From positions 1 through 6,401 of the forward strand of contig JAKCAB010000351.1 of NCBI GenBank assembly GCA_021839785.1: a stretch of 6,401 bases of DNA, written 5' to 3'. Position 1 is the stretch's first letter; each line of letters starts with the position of its first letter. A program made the position numbers and the translations under genes. Source of the stretch: a bacterium (GTDB taxonomy: Bacteria > Verrucomicrobiota > Verrucomicrobiae > Limisphaerales > J093). Positions 1-6,401 of the stretch are shown in pieces. Under the pieces are notes generated by a model that was given only the letters and a program-made list of their open reading frames with translations, was not told where the DNA came from and did no database searches.

Positions 1-1
1 A

Positions 2-1432
2 GGCCTGGCCGCGGACGAAGCTATCCACGCCGCCTTGAAAACGGTGGTGCGGCCAGCGGCACTTTCCACGCTGACCACCGTCATCGGCCTGCTGTCGTTG
101 ACCGTGGGCGGGGTCCCGCAGATGCGCGATTTCGGCTGGCTCGGCGCCCTGTGCCTGGCGGTCGTGCACGGCTTCACCTTCGGTCCCGGTCTGGCGCTGC
201 TCAAACTGTTCGCCACCCGCTGGCCACTGCTGCGGCGCGATCCGGCGCTGACGCGGAATCCGCTGGCGGGCGGCGGCGACTTGGCTGGGCGGTGGGCGCG
301 GTTTGTACAGGCGCGGTGGGGGTGGATCGTGTCGGTCGCGGCGCTGGCCGCGGTGTTCGCCGGCGTGGGCCTGGCGCGGGTCCGCACGGACGTGCGCATG
401 ATCGAAACGCTTTCGCCGCGCAGCCCCACGCGGCAGGCACTGGAGGAACTCGACCGCGTTTATGGCGGCATCAACGTCGTGCAGATCGACTTCGACTCCG
501 GCCGCACCAACGGCCTGAACGACCCGGCCTTTTTCCGCTACCTCGAGGCCGTGCATCGCTTCGCCGAATCGCGTCCGGAGACGACCGGCGTTTTTTCGTA
601 CCCGCAATTGCTGGCGATGGTGAACCAGATTTGGGAAGGCGGCCGGCCGGAAGCGTTGAGACTGCCGGAAAACCCGCTCCTGATTGCGCTCTTCGCCACC
701 GCCATTCGCTCGTACGATTTCCCGTTCCTGGCCGCGTTGGCCGATCCGGCGGCGCGCAACGCGGAACTGGTGGTGCGCACGCGTGATCTGCCGGCGACGC
801 AGTACCTGCGGCTGATCGGCGAAATCCAGGCCTACGCCGAGCGCACGGCCCCGACGGGCGTGAGCGTGTCGGCCGCGAAAGGCATGCATTCGATCCTCGA
901 GGCGGACCGCCGGATTTTGCGCAGCCAGGTGGACAGCGCGGGGAGCGCGGTGGCGATGATCGCACTGGTGCTGGCGGTGCTGTGGCGCTCGGTGCGGCTG
1001 GCGCTGCTGGCGGTGGTCGCGAACGCCGTGCCGGTCGCGGTCGTGCTGGCCGGCGCCGGCTTTGCCCAATTGCCGCTGAACTCGATCACCGTCATGGTCG
1101 GCGCCATCGCGCTGGGGATCGTCGAGGACGACACCGTGCATTTCCTGACGCACTGGCGCGAGGAACGGCGGGCCGGCCGGTCACCGTTGGAGGCGGTGCG
1201 GGAGACGCTGCGCATCAAAGGCCCGCCGATCGTGTGGACCACTGTGATTCTCGTGGGTGTGCTGGCGCTGTTCACGCTGTCGTCGTTTCCGCCGGTGGTG
1301 CACTTCGGGCTGTTGCTGGCCGGCACGTTCATCGCGGCTCAGGCGTCGGTGCTGTTGCTGGTGCCGGCGTGGCTGAGCCGGCCGGGCTTGGGACTGGCCA
1401 AACCGCCCGCCAAGCCCCAAGATCGGTCGTGA
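2..1432 (+). CDS. RND/MMPL-family exporter, C-terminal part (5' end outside window)
   Basis: This is an inner-membrane transporter of the RND superfamily, MMPL/COG1033 'predicted exporter' type, which would move lipids or other hydrophobic compounds using the proton gradient; the substrate cannot be read from sequence. The reading frame is open from base 2 without a stop, and the residues before the first possible internal start (TTG at 35) already fit the family (ADEAIHAALKTVVRPA, then STLTTVIGLLSL), so the gene starts upstream. About 476 residues are visible: the last two spans of the first half (about residues 18-36 and 44-65), the first span of the second half (about 99-117), a large periplasmic loop (about 120-310), and five spans (about 315-330, 333-355, 361-381, 410-429, 436-458). 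The family-typical segment ALGIVEDDTVHFLTHWREE, with its paired Asp in the membrane, lies at about 369-387. The tail is short and proline-rich. The stop abuts the next gene, suggesting a shared transcript. Confidence 0.9.
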   Translation, partial: GLAADEAIHAALKTVVRPAALSTLTTVIGLLSLTVGGVPQMRDFGWLGALCLAVVHGFTFGPGLALLKLFATRWPLLRRDPALTRNPLAGGGDLAGRWARFVQARWGWIVSVAALAAVFAGVGLARVRTDVRMIETLSPRSPTRQALEELDRVYGGINVVQIDFDSGRTNGLNDPAFFRYLEAVHRFAESRPETTGVFSYPQLLAMVNQIWEGGRPEALRLPENPLLIALFATAIRSYDFPFLAALADPAARNAELVVRTRDLPATQYLRLIGEIQAYAERTAPTGVSVSAAKGMHSILEADRRILRSQVDSAGSAVAMIALVLAVLWRSVRLALLAVVANAVPVAVVLAGAGFAQLPLNSITVMVGAIALGIVEDDTVHFLTHWREERRAGRSPLEAVRETLRIKGPPIVWTTVILVGVLALFTLSSFPPVVHFGLLLAGTFIAAQASVLLLVPAWLSRPGLGLAKPPAKPQDRS

Positions 1433-1446
1433 AAAACACTTTGAAT

Positions 1447-2514
1447 ATGAAGCTTTATCGCCTGTCTCCCGGCCGTGTTCTCCGCAATTCCCGTCTGCTC
1501 TCGCGCCTGCCGGTTGCGGTCCTTGGTTTGGCCCTGACCGCATCTCTGTTGGCTGCAGAACCGCCGCCGCTGATCTCCCGAAGCGGTGGTTTGGAGGACA
1601 TGGTGCTCCAGTTGCCGCCGATCAAGATGATCGTGAAGCCTGCGAAGTCGGAGATCGAGATCACGCTGCGTGACCGCAGCCTGCTCTTGTTCGCGATGGC
1701 GCCCGAGCAGTTCAAGCCGTACGTGAAGGAACTGCGCACGCTGCGCGGCGAAAACTTCCTGCTCGATTCGCCGTCCGACCACCGCCATCACCACGGCCTC
1801 ATGTACGGCATCACCGTGAACGGCCGGAATTTTTGGGAGGAGGCGACCGATCCGGGCGTGGAGGAGGTCTCGCCCGTGCCGATGCGTTACGTGGCGCGCA
1901 CGCCGGAAGGCCACCCGATGGCGGTGTTCACCCAAGGCATTTTCTGGCTGGCCGACACCAACCGCGAGGCGCCAGACCGGTTCCAGCGGGCACTCTTGCG
2001 CGAAGTGCGCACGCTCACCCTCGTCGCGGACGAAGCCGCCGGCGAGGTGGCGCTGGGGTGGCATGCGGAATTCACCGCCGGACCGGGCGCCGACGCCGTC
2101 AAGCTCACCGGCGCGAATTACCACGGCCTGGGCATGCGCTTCGTGCGCGCCTTCGACCGCCAGGCCAAGCACCTGAACTCCGAGAACGCGCCCTATTCGG
2201 CCGAGCAGCGAGGCGACGTGCTTCCGGCGCGCTGGGCCGCCACCGAGCACGAGATCGACGGCCAGCCCGTGACGGTCGCGATTTTCGCCAGCCCGCATAA
2301 CGCCGGCAAAAGCCATTTCTTCAGCATGCTCGACCCGTTCGCGTACCTGTCGGCGACGCAGAACCTCGACAAGACGCCGCTCGAGTACAAGAAGAACGAC
2401 AAGTTTACGCTCGACTACCTGGTGCTCAACTACCCCGAGCACAAATCGCGCGAGTTCCTCGAAGCGCGCTACCAGAAGTGGCTCAAGGAACTGGCGGCGA
2501 AGGCGCAGAAGTAG
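1447..2514 (+). CDS. Secreted DUF6807 ('PmoA family') protein
   Basis: This 355-residue exported protein belongs to the family once labelled 'methane oxygenase PmoA' and now DUF6807; it is not a membrane subunit of methane monooxygenase, and its biochemical role is unknown to me. A basic N-region (KLYRLSPGRVLRNSRLLSR) followed by a hydrophobic stretch (about residues 21-37, ending SLLAA) gives a probable Sec signal peptide cleaved near residue 37. The diagnostic histidine-rich block SPSDHRHHHGLMYG lies at 108-121, followed by VNGRNFWEE (124-132). Later family-like parts are YHGLGMRF (225-232), a Trp at 263 and a C-terminal strand FTLDYLVLNY (320-329). ATG at 1447 is chosen because it gives a compact signal peptide. 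An in-frame GTG at 1429 overlaps the exporter stop (GTGA) and would add six residues; neither start has a clear Shine-Dalgarno sequence. The short spacing points to cotranscription with the exporter gene. The family is common in Verrucomicrobia and Planctomycetes, often near sugar-related oxidoreductases, which are not seen here. Confidence 0.85.
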   Translation: MKLYRLSPGRVLRNSRLLSRLPVAVLGLALTASLLAAEPPPLISRSGGLEDMVLQLPPIKMIVKPAKSEIEITLRDRSLLLFAMAPEQFKPYVKELRTLRGENFLLDSPSDHRHHHGLMYGITVNGRNFWEEATDPGVEEVSPVPMRYVARTPEGHPMAVFTQGIFWLADTNREAPDRFQRALLREVRTLTLVADEAAGEVALGWHAEFTAGPGADAVKLTGANYHGLGMRFVRAFDRQAKHLNSENAPYSAEQRGDVLPARWAATEHEIDGQPVTVAIFASPHNAGKSHFFSMLDPFAYLSATQNLDKTPLEYKKNDKFTLDYLVLNYPEHKSREFLEARYQKWLKELAAKAQK

Positions 2515-2543
2515 GTCGTTCTCGATTTGAACACGGCTTCAGC

Positions 2544-2578
2544 CCGAAGTCCGAAGTTCGAGCTCCGAAATCCGATTT
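2544..2578. repeat. Degenerate 7-bp tandem repeat (CCGAAGT-like) in convergent gap
   Basis: Five consecutive 7-base units fill this stretch: CCGAAGT, CCGAAGT, TCGAGCT, CCGAAAT, CCGATTT. It sits between two convergent stop codons (2512-2514 and 2591-2589). The last units contain a short inverted repeat, GAAATC-c-GATTTC, at 2567-2579. No GC-rich hairpin followed by a T-run is present, so no classical terminator is visible for either gene, although the gap is where one would be expected. The rest of the gap (2515-2543 and 2579-2588) holds nothing recognisable. Confidence 0.6.
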
Positions 2579-2588
2579 CAGGTTGAGT

Positions 2589-4988
2589 TCACTGGAAGCG
2601 ACCGCCACTGCCGTGCGAATCCGACGCCGGCGGACGCGACGGTCTCAGGTTTTCCGCCCGTCGGACCAAGTCCAGAAAGTCTTGCCGATAGCCGCGAGGG
2701 TCGGGACCGATGCCTTCCCCGGCGAGTTCGAGCACGCCGCCCAGCGTCGCCGAGCCCCTGTGCGGCGAATCGCGGAGGATCATGCCGAAGGCCGCCACCG
2801 CCGAGGCGAATTTGAAGTCGGCCGACGCCTGCGCGTAAGGGCGGCCGCTGTCCTTGAGCGGGAATTCCAGCAACCGGCTCGTCGCGCCGTCCGGCTCCTT
2901 GTAACGGAGTTTCAGGGTCAGCAACTCGTCGCTGGCCACGCTGGGACTTGGCCGCCGCGGCGAAGGTTGGTACCGCAGCGGGTCCACGTCGGACCTGCGT
3001 GAGCGATCCGCGTTCGGCACGATTTCGTAAAGCATCGTCACCGTGTGGCCAGCCCCGAGATCGCCGGCATCCTGGCGGTCGTTGTTGAAATCCTGCGGCG
3101 CCAACGCGCGGTCTTCATAGCCGATCAGACGATACTCGCGCACCCAGGCGGGGTTGAACTCGACTTGCGCCTTCACGTCCTTGGCCACCGTCACCAGCGT
3201 GCCGCTCATCTGCTCGATCAGGACCTTGTGTGCCTCGTTCAACGTGTCCACGTAGGCGTAGTTGCCGTTGCCGCGGTCGGCCAGCCGTTCCATCGTGGAA
3301 TCCTTGTAGTTGCCCACGCCGAAACCGAGCACGGACAGGAATACGCCCGAACGCGTCTTGTACTGCACCAGGTTTTGCAACGCCAGCGGGTCGGTGAGGC
3401 CGACGTTGAAATCGCCGTCGGTGCAGAGAATGACGCGGTTGACGCCTTCGGAATTGAAGTGCCGGCGCGCTTGGTCGTAAGCGGTCTGAATGCCCGCGCC
3501 GCCGTTGGTAGTGCCGCTGGCGTGCAAGCGGTCGAGCGCAGCCATGATCGCCTCTTTGCGGTCGCCGCGGGTGGGCGGCAGCACAACGCGCGAGTTGTCC
3601 GCGTACACGACGATGGCCACGGTGTCCTGCGGACGCAGACGCTCGACGAGCATCCGCAAACCCTGCTTGAGCAACGGCAGCTTTTTGGCCGGCGACATCG
3701 AACCCGACACGTCCACGAGGAACACCAGGTTGCACGGAGGTTGATCAGCGCGAGCGAGTTCGCGGGCCTTGACGCCGATCCGCACCAAGCGGTGCCCGGC
3801 GTTCCAGGGGCAGCCGGCGACTTCCAGGTTCACCGCAAACGGCGAGTCATCACGCGGCGCGCCGTAATCGTAAGCGAAGTAATTGATCATTTCCTCGATC
3901 CGGACCGCGTCCCGCGGCGGCCAGCGGCCCTCGTTCAGGAAGCGCCGGACCAGCGCGTAGGACGCCGTGTCCACGTCCAGGCCGAAGGTCGAGAGCGGTT
4001 CGTTCAGCGGATCGAGAAACCCGTTCTCGCGGATCGGCGCGTAAGATTCGGTGCCGGGGGCGCGGGTTGAAGGCCGATGCCAATATCTCAAGGTTGGCCA
4101 GTCGTTGACTGCGTTGCCGGCACGGTAGCGCCACAGCCTCGTGCTCGGGTCGTAGGTGGGCGGTGTCTGCCGGTAAGGTGCGGTCGCGGACGGCGGCGGC
4201 TGTGTCGGCGTGGAACCCCGGTCGAGCTTGAATCCTTTCGGCACGAGCCCGTACCGCATCATCATCCGGATATCCTGCCTCGGTTGGGCCGGCGGGTTCG
4301 CAGCGGGCGGTGGCGGCTGCGCCGGCACGTTGCTGGGAGGATTCTCGTATCCTTTCGGAGCCGGGCCCATCCACCGAATGTCCATGTTCAGCGGTTTCGG
4401 CGGATTCGTGGCGGGCGGCGAAGATTCAGCCGGAATCCCGGCATTGGGTTCCGTAACGGAACCTTGAGGCGAAGGTTGGTAACTTTGGTCCGCCGCGCTG
4501 TTGGCGTCGAGGTTGCTGGGCTGCGGCTCCGGCGGCGGGCTTGTGGACGCAGGCGGTTCCGGTCTCCCAGCCAGGGCCACCAACGCGTTTGGCTGAGGTC
4601 TTCCCCACCGCTGCCAACTGAAAAACGCCAAAACCAGACACGCGGCAAGCGCGGTCGCAGCCAGGCCCCAACGCCACACCCAAGCGGCGAACGGAAGCAC
4701 GTTCGGCGGCGCATCAACCTCATCCGCTTCCGCGAACGCCCTTGCGCCCGAAGCCGCCCGTTGTTCGATGGCTTCGGTGACGACCGCCTCCCGGTCCGCA
4801 TCGAGACCGGGTTGCGGAACGTCCTTCAATTCGTCCGCCAGCCAGCGCGCGGTGGCGTAGATTTGCAGCGTTTCTTCGTAGAGCGGGGCGGAGTCTTGGA
4901 TGGTGGCGCCCACGGCCGCCTGCTCGGCGGGGTCAAGTTCCTCGAGCACGTAGGCGGTGAGTTTGGGATCGTCGGGGGTAAGATTCAT
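2589..4988 (-). CDS. Membrane-anchored YfbK-like vWA protein with anti-sigma-like N-terminus
   Basis: This 799-residue protein is encoded directly after the ECF sigma gene. Residues 1-56 (LTAYVLEELDPAEQAAV onward) resemble the helical N-terminus of anti-sigma proteins but lack the H-x3-C-x2-C zinc ligands; its only cysteines are 117, 393, 419 and 522. A single membrane span lies at about 105-124 (GLAATALAACLVLAFF). A proline-rich linker (about 131-310) contains a 36-residue-offset duplication. The YfbK N-terminal domain follows (about 315-410: ENGFLDPLNEPLSTF, DVDTASYALVRRFLN, RIEEMINYF). The vWA domain (about 420-600) has an intact MIDAS: DVSGS at 426-430, Thr493/494 and D524 in CTDGD. The C-terminal YfbK domain (DUF3520-type) spans about 605-775 and ends in GYRQDFLDLVRRAENL. 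Likely topology is N-terminus in the cytoplasm and vWA outside the inner membrane. It overlaps the sigma stop by ATGA and has a good ribosome site. The YfbK/vWA assignment is firm; the anti-sigma role is inference. Confidence 0.92.
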   Translation of the reverse strand: MNLTPDDPKLTAYVLEELDPAEQAAVGATIQDSAPLYEETLQIYATARWLADELKDVPQPGLDADREAVVTEAIEQRAASGARAFAEADEVDAPPNVLPFAAWVWRWGLAATALAACLVLAFFSWQRWGRPQPNALVALAGRPEPPASTSPPPEPQPSNLDANSAADQSYQPSPQGSVTEPNAGIPAESSPPATNPPKPLNMDIRWMGPAPKGYENPPSNVPAQPPPPAANPPAQPRQDIRMMMRYGLVPKGFKLDRGSTPTQPPPSATAPYRQTPPTYDPSTRLWRYRAGNAVNDWPTLRYWHRPSTRAPGTESYAPIRENGFLDPLNEPLSTFGLDVDTASYALVRRFLNEGRWPPRDAVRIEEMINYFAYDYGAPRDDSPFAVNLEVAGCPWNAGHRLVRIGVKARELARADQPPCNLVFLVDVSGSMSPAKKLPLLKQGLRMLVERLRPQDTVAIVVYADNSRVVLPPTRGDRKEAIMAALDRLHASGTTNGGAGIQTAYDQARRHFNSEGVNRVILCTDGDFNVGLTDPLALQNLVQYKTRSGVFLSVLGFGVGNYKDSTMERLADRGNGNYAYVDTLNEAHKVLIEQMSGTLVTVAKDVKAQVEFNPAWVREYRLIGYEDRALAPQDFNNDRQDAGDLGAGHTVTMLYEIVPNADRSRRSDVDPLRYQPSPRRPSPSVASDELLTLKLRYKEPDGATSRLLEFPLKDSGRPYAQASADFKFASAVAAFGMILRDSPHRGSATLGGVLELAGEGIGPDPRGYRQDFLDLVRRAENLRPSRPPASDSHGSGGRFQ
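4230..4418 (-). repeat. Duplicated 36-residue unit in the proline-rich linker of the vWA protein
   Basis: Two similar segments encode residues 191-215 (PPATNPPKPLNMDIRWMG, then PAPKGYE) and 227-253 (PPAANPPAQPRQDIRMMMR, then YGLVPKGF). The PP-A-x-NPP start and the DIR motif are exactly 36 residues apart in both (191/227 and 203/239). The DNA copies lie at 4344-4418 and 4230-4310. Both copies keep a DIR-x-M core and a PKG-Y/F end, so this is more than shared proline richness. No third copy was found. Function is unknown; the segments could be a binding motif or a spacer. Confidence 0.65.
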
Positions 4989-5557
4989 GGTGACCTCCGT
5001 TGGGGTTGGGCCGCGGGCGCGGGTTCAGCGTCCAGCCAGCGGCGCAGGGTCTTCAAGGCGGTGTGGATCAGGAAGCCGACGTTGCTGACCGACAGGCCGG
5101 TGACGCCGCCGATTTCCTGGTAGCTGAGCGCGTGCTGGAATTTCAGGACCACCACCTCGCGCTGGTTTTCCGGCAGGCGTTGCAGGAACCGCAGCGCGCG
5201 GCCGGTCTGGTCGTTCGTCTCGGCGGCGTCGGCCGGTGTCGGCTCGCGGCTGGCCCACCGCTCGGTCTGGTTTTCGTTGATCGGTTGCATGCGACGCTCC
5301 TTTCGCAGGAGGTCCAGGGCCCGCCGCCGGCACACCGTGTACAGCCACGGCGCGACGCGGTCGCGCAGGCCGGAATCGTCTTCGCGGCACAACCGCAGGA
5401 ACGCCTCCTGCACCACGTCGCGGGCCTGGTCGAGGTCGCCCAGGACGTGCTGGACGTAGCTCACCAACGCGGCTTGGTGCTGGCGAAAGGCCTCCCTGAC
5501 CCAATCGCCATTGGCGGTGGCAACCTCGTTGCCGTTCGTCTGGTCTGTCGCCTGCAT
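4985..5557 (-). CDS. ECF-type RNA polymerase sigma factor
   Basis: This 190-residue protein is an extracytoplasmic-function (group 4) sigma-70 factor that would direct RNA polymerase to a specific promoter set. Region 2 spans about residues 24-89: region 2.2 includes DLDQARDVVQEAFLRL (41-56), and WLYTVCRRRALDLLRKERR (71-89) covers regions 2.3/2.4, which melt and read the -10 element. A low-complexity, polar linker (about 90-118) follows. Region 4 spans about 119-175, with LPENQREVVVLKF (128-140) and a helix-turn-helix SYQEIGGVTGLSVSNVGFLI (145-164) that reads the -35 element. Length and architecture are normal for the family, with a short Pro/Gln/Arg tail. The ATG at 5557 follows a weak AGGTGA ribosome site (5573-5568, ten bases away). 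The stop overlaps the start of the vWA gene as ATGA, so the two are almost certainly cotranscribed. Such pairs are often autoregulated, but no clear ECF promoter is visible upstream. The exact ECF subgroup cannot be assigned by eye. Confidence 0.93.
   Translation of the reverse strand: MQATDQTNGNEVATANGDWVREAFRQHQAALVSYVQHVLGDLDQARDVVQEAFLRLCREDDSGLRDRVAPWLYTVCRRRALDLLRKERRMQPINENQTERWASREPTPADAAETNDQTGRALRFLQRLPENQREVVVLKFQHALSYQEIGGVTGLSVSNVGFLIHTALKTLRRWLDAEPAPAAQPQRRSP
4993..4998 (-). promoter_or_regulatory. Shine-Dalgarno site for the vWA gene
   Basis: On the minus strand GGAGGT precedes the ATG at 4988 with four bases between. It lies inside the end of the sigma coding sequence and supports this start and coupled translation of the two genes. 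Confidence 0.7.
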
Positions 5558-5687
5558 GTTGCGCCGTTCACCTGTTCAACGTGTCAGCCGGGAATTCCTT
5601 AGGATGTTTTTCGCGGCGCTGGCGGGCGGTCAAGACCGGTGCTCACGCGGGCTTGCGCGATGGGCATAAGAGAGTAAGAAGTCTGCT
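5558..5687. promoter_or_regulatory. Divergent intergenic region between sigma and pseudopilin genes
   Basis: This 130-bp spacer must hold the promoters of both flanking genes. An inverted repeat CGGTC-AA-GACCG lies at 5627-5638, and the palindrome GGAATTCC at 5591-5598. On the minus strand TTGACC (5633-5628) resembles a -35 box, but nothing 16-18 bases downstream is a good -10. On the plus strand TTGCGC (5653-5658) and TAAGAA (5675-5680), 16 bases apart, are a weak pair that would place the transcript start almost at the ATG. A purine-rich stretch (5670-5681) could be the pseudopilin ribosome site. The role as promoter region follows from gene orientation; the individual elements are weak. 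Confidence 0.4.
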
Positions 5688-6401
5688 ATGCAATCTCCAA
5701 AGCGACAGCGGCCCGCGGGCTTTACCCTGATCGAACTCCTCGTGGTCATCGCCATTATCGCCATCCTTGCCGGCATGTTGCTGCCCGCGCTGGCCAAGGC
5801 CAAGCAAAAGGCCCAGGCGACCGCCTGCGTCAACAACCTTCGCCAGATGACGCTCGCCACGAAACTCTACGCGGACGATTTCGACGCGCGCTACCCGTTC
5901 ACATTCCAGGTGCGCGGCAACAACGTCACGCGCCGGGCCTGGTTCAACTTCCTGCAACCTTACCAGCAGGCGACCAACCTGCTCCTCTGCCCGGTGCGCA
6001 GCCGCAAGTTCAAGGAGTTCCTCCAGAACTACCCGAGCGACGCCGGCGACAAGGCGATCTCGAATTACGGCATGAACTTCCGCCTCGGCGGTTGCGACTG
6101 GCCCAACGTCTGGGACGTGAAGGACTGGCCGTCGATGCGCGACGCCGCCGTGCGCGTGCCCACGGCGACTGTTTATCTGACCGATGCCGGCACCAAGCCG
6201 CTGAAAACCACCGACCCGCTCAAGTGCGTGACCGAGGCGTCGCCGGAGAAACCCGGATGCTGGATCGTGCATGACCCCGGCAACGACGCGCCCAACACCG
6301 GCGGCGTCACCAACGACGATCCCAATTGGGGCGGGCCGCATCCGCGGCACGGCGGCCGCATTGCCATCGCCTTCGTGGACGGTCACGTCGAGAGCTTCCA
6401 G
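5688..6401 (+). CDS. Prepilin-type N-terminal cleavage/methylation protein, 3' end outside window
   Basis: This is a type IV pilin/type II secretion pseudopilin-like protein; 238 residues are visible and no stop is reached. A short basic leader (residues 1-11, ending PAG) precedes [18 protein letters not shown], with predicted prepilin peptidase cleavage between G11 and F12 and the conserved Glu at mature position 5 (E16). The hydrophobic helix continues to [14 protein letters not shown] (30-43), the form usual in Verrucomicrobia. Then come [18 protein letters not shown] (47-64) and a globular part with cysteines at 47, 101, 136, 180 and 191. Near the window end, H221 and D231-G232 form an exact H-x9-DG motif followed by H233 (FVDGHVESF), as in the large pseudopilin families of Planctomycetes and Verrucomicrobia. 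ATG at 5688 is well supported: an in-frame TAA at 5667-5669 leaves no other start. These proteins occur in many paralogues per genome; the specific role is unknown, perhaps envelope secretion or surface assembly. Likely only the last few residues are missing. Confidence 0.92.
   Translation, partial: MQSPKRQRPAGFTLIELLVVIAIIAILAGMLLPALAKAKQKAQATACVNNLRQMTLATKLYADDFDARYPFTFQVRGNNVTRRAWFNFLQPYQQATNLLLCPVRSRKFKEFLQNYPSDAGDKAISNYGMNFRLGGCDWPNVWDVKDWPSMRDAAVRVPTATVYLTDAGTKPLKTTDPLKCVTEASPEKPGCWIVHDPGNDAPNTGGVTNDDPNWGGPHPRHGGRIAIAFVDGHVESFQ

Noticed and set aside
982..1446. Upstream extension of the DUF6807 reading frame into the exporter gene
   Set aside because: The extension is out of frame with the exporter, Arg/Gly/Ala-rich, and would bury the signal peptide. 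The real start is at 1447, or at most 1429.
1339..2442. Long minus-strand open frame (367 codons) opposite the DUF6807 gene
   Set aside because: The product is rich in Arg, His and Val without domain-like pattern, and it lies opposite a gene with a clear signal peptide and family motifs. It is a GC-rich antisense shadow.
1447..2514. Reading the 'PmoA' label as particulate methane monooxygenase
   Set aside because: The protein is soluble and secreted, with no multi-span membrane topology and no pmoB or pmoC neighbours. The label is a historical family name.
2557..2579. Short inverted repeats in the convergent gap as a bidirectional terminator
   Set aside because: Stems are only 4-6 bp, AT-containing, with tiny loops and no following T-run on either strand.
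3045..5123. Two long plus-strand open frames (3045-4070 and 4077-5123) opposite the vWA gene
   Set aside because: Both are antisense to a well-supported gene. Their products are Arg/Gly/Val-rich with no recognisable motifs.
5604..5633. TTGACC (minus strand) as part of a housekeeping promoter for the sigma gene
   Set aside because: The -35-like box has no acceptable -10 at 16-18 bases, so it is recorded only within the intergenic region.
5643..6386. Minus-strand open frame of 247 codons opposite the pseudopilin gene
   Set aside because: The plus strand here encodes an unmistakable prepilin N-terminus and H-x9-DG motif; the reverse frame has no family features.

Overview
The window is a GC-rich piece of bacterial chromosome. 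It most likely comes from the Verrucomicrobiota, or more broadly the Planctomycetes–Verrucomicrobia–Lentisphaerae group. The main pointers are a pseudopilin-like gene whose N-terminus ([10 protein letters not shown], then [13 protein letters not shown]) and H-x9-DG motif are typical of that group's large pseudopilin families, a secreted DUF6807/'PmoA-family' protein, and an ECF sigma factor paired with a YfbK-type von Willebrand factor A protein. This assignment comes from recognising families, not from a database search.

Layout. Positions 2-1432 (+) hold the C-terminal part of an RND/MMPL-type membrane exporter that begins outside the window. Its stop codon overlaps a possible GTG start of the next gene, and an ATG start at 1447 gives a secreted DUF6807-family protein (1447-2514, +). 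A 74-bp convergent gap follows, carrying a degenerate 7-bp tandem repeat. On the minus strand, an ECF sigma factor (5557 down to 4985) is followed with an ATGA overlap by a 799-residue membrane-anchored vWA protein (4988 down to 2589). A 130-bp divergent intergenic region (5558-5687) separates the sigma gene from a pseudopilin-like gene (5688 onward, +) that is cut by the window end.

How the genes may work together. The sigma/vWA pair reads as a signalling unit. The second protein starts with a short helical region resembling an anti-sigma domain without zinc ligands, then has one membrane span, a long proline-rich linker with an internal duplication, and a complete YfbK-like extracytoplasmic part with an intact MIDAS metal site. 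The simplest model is a sigma factor held by a one-protein transmembrane anti-sigma/vWA sensor. That is inference: the parts are visible, but the interaction and target genes are not. The exporter and DUF6807 gene probably share a transcript. The pseudopilin is transcribed away from the sigma gene and may or may not be controlled by it.

All stretches longer than 300 bases are occupied by genes. No RNA genes, insertion sequences, CRISPR arrays or convincing terminators were seen.
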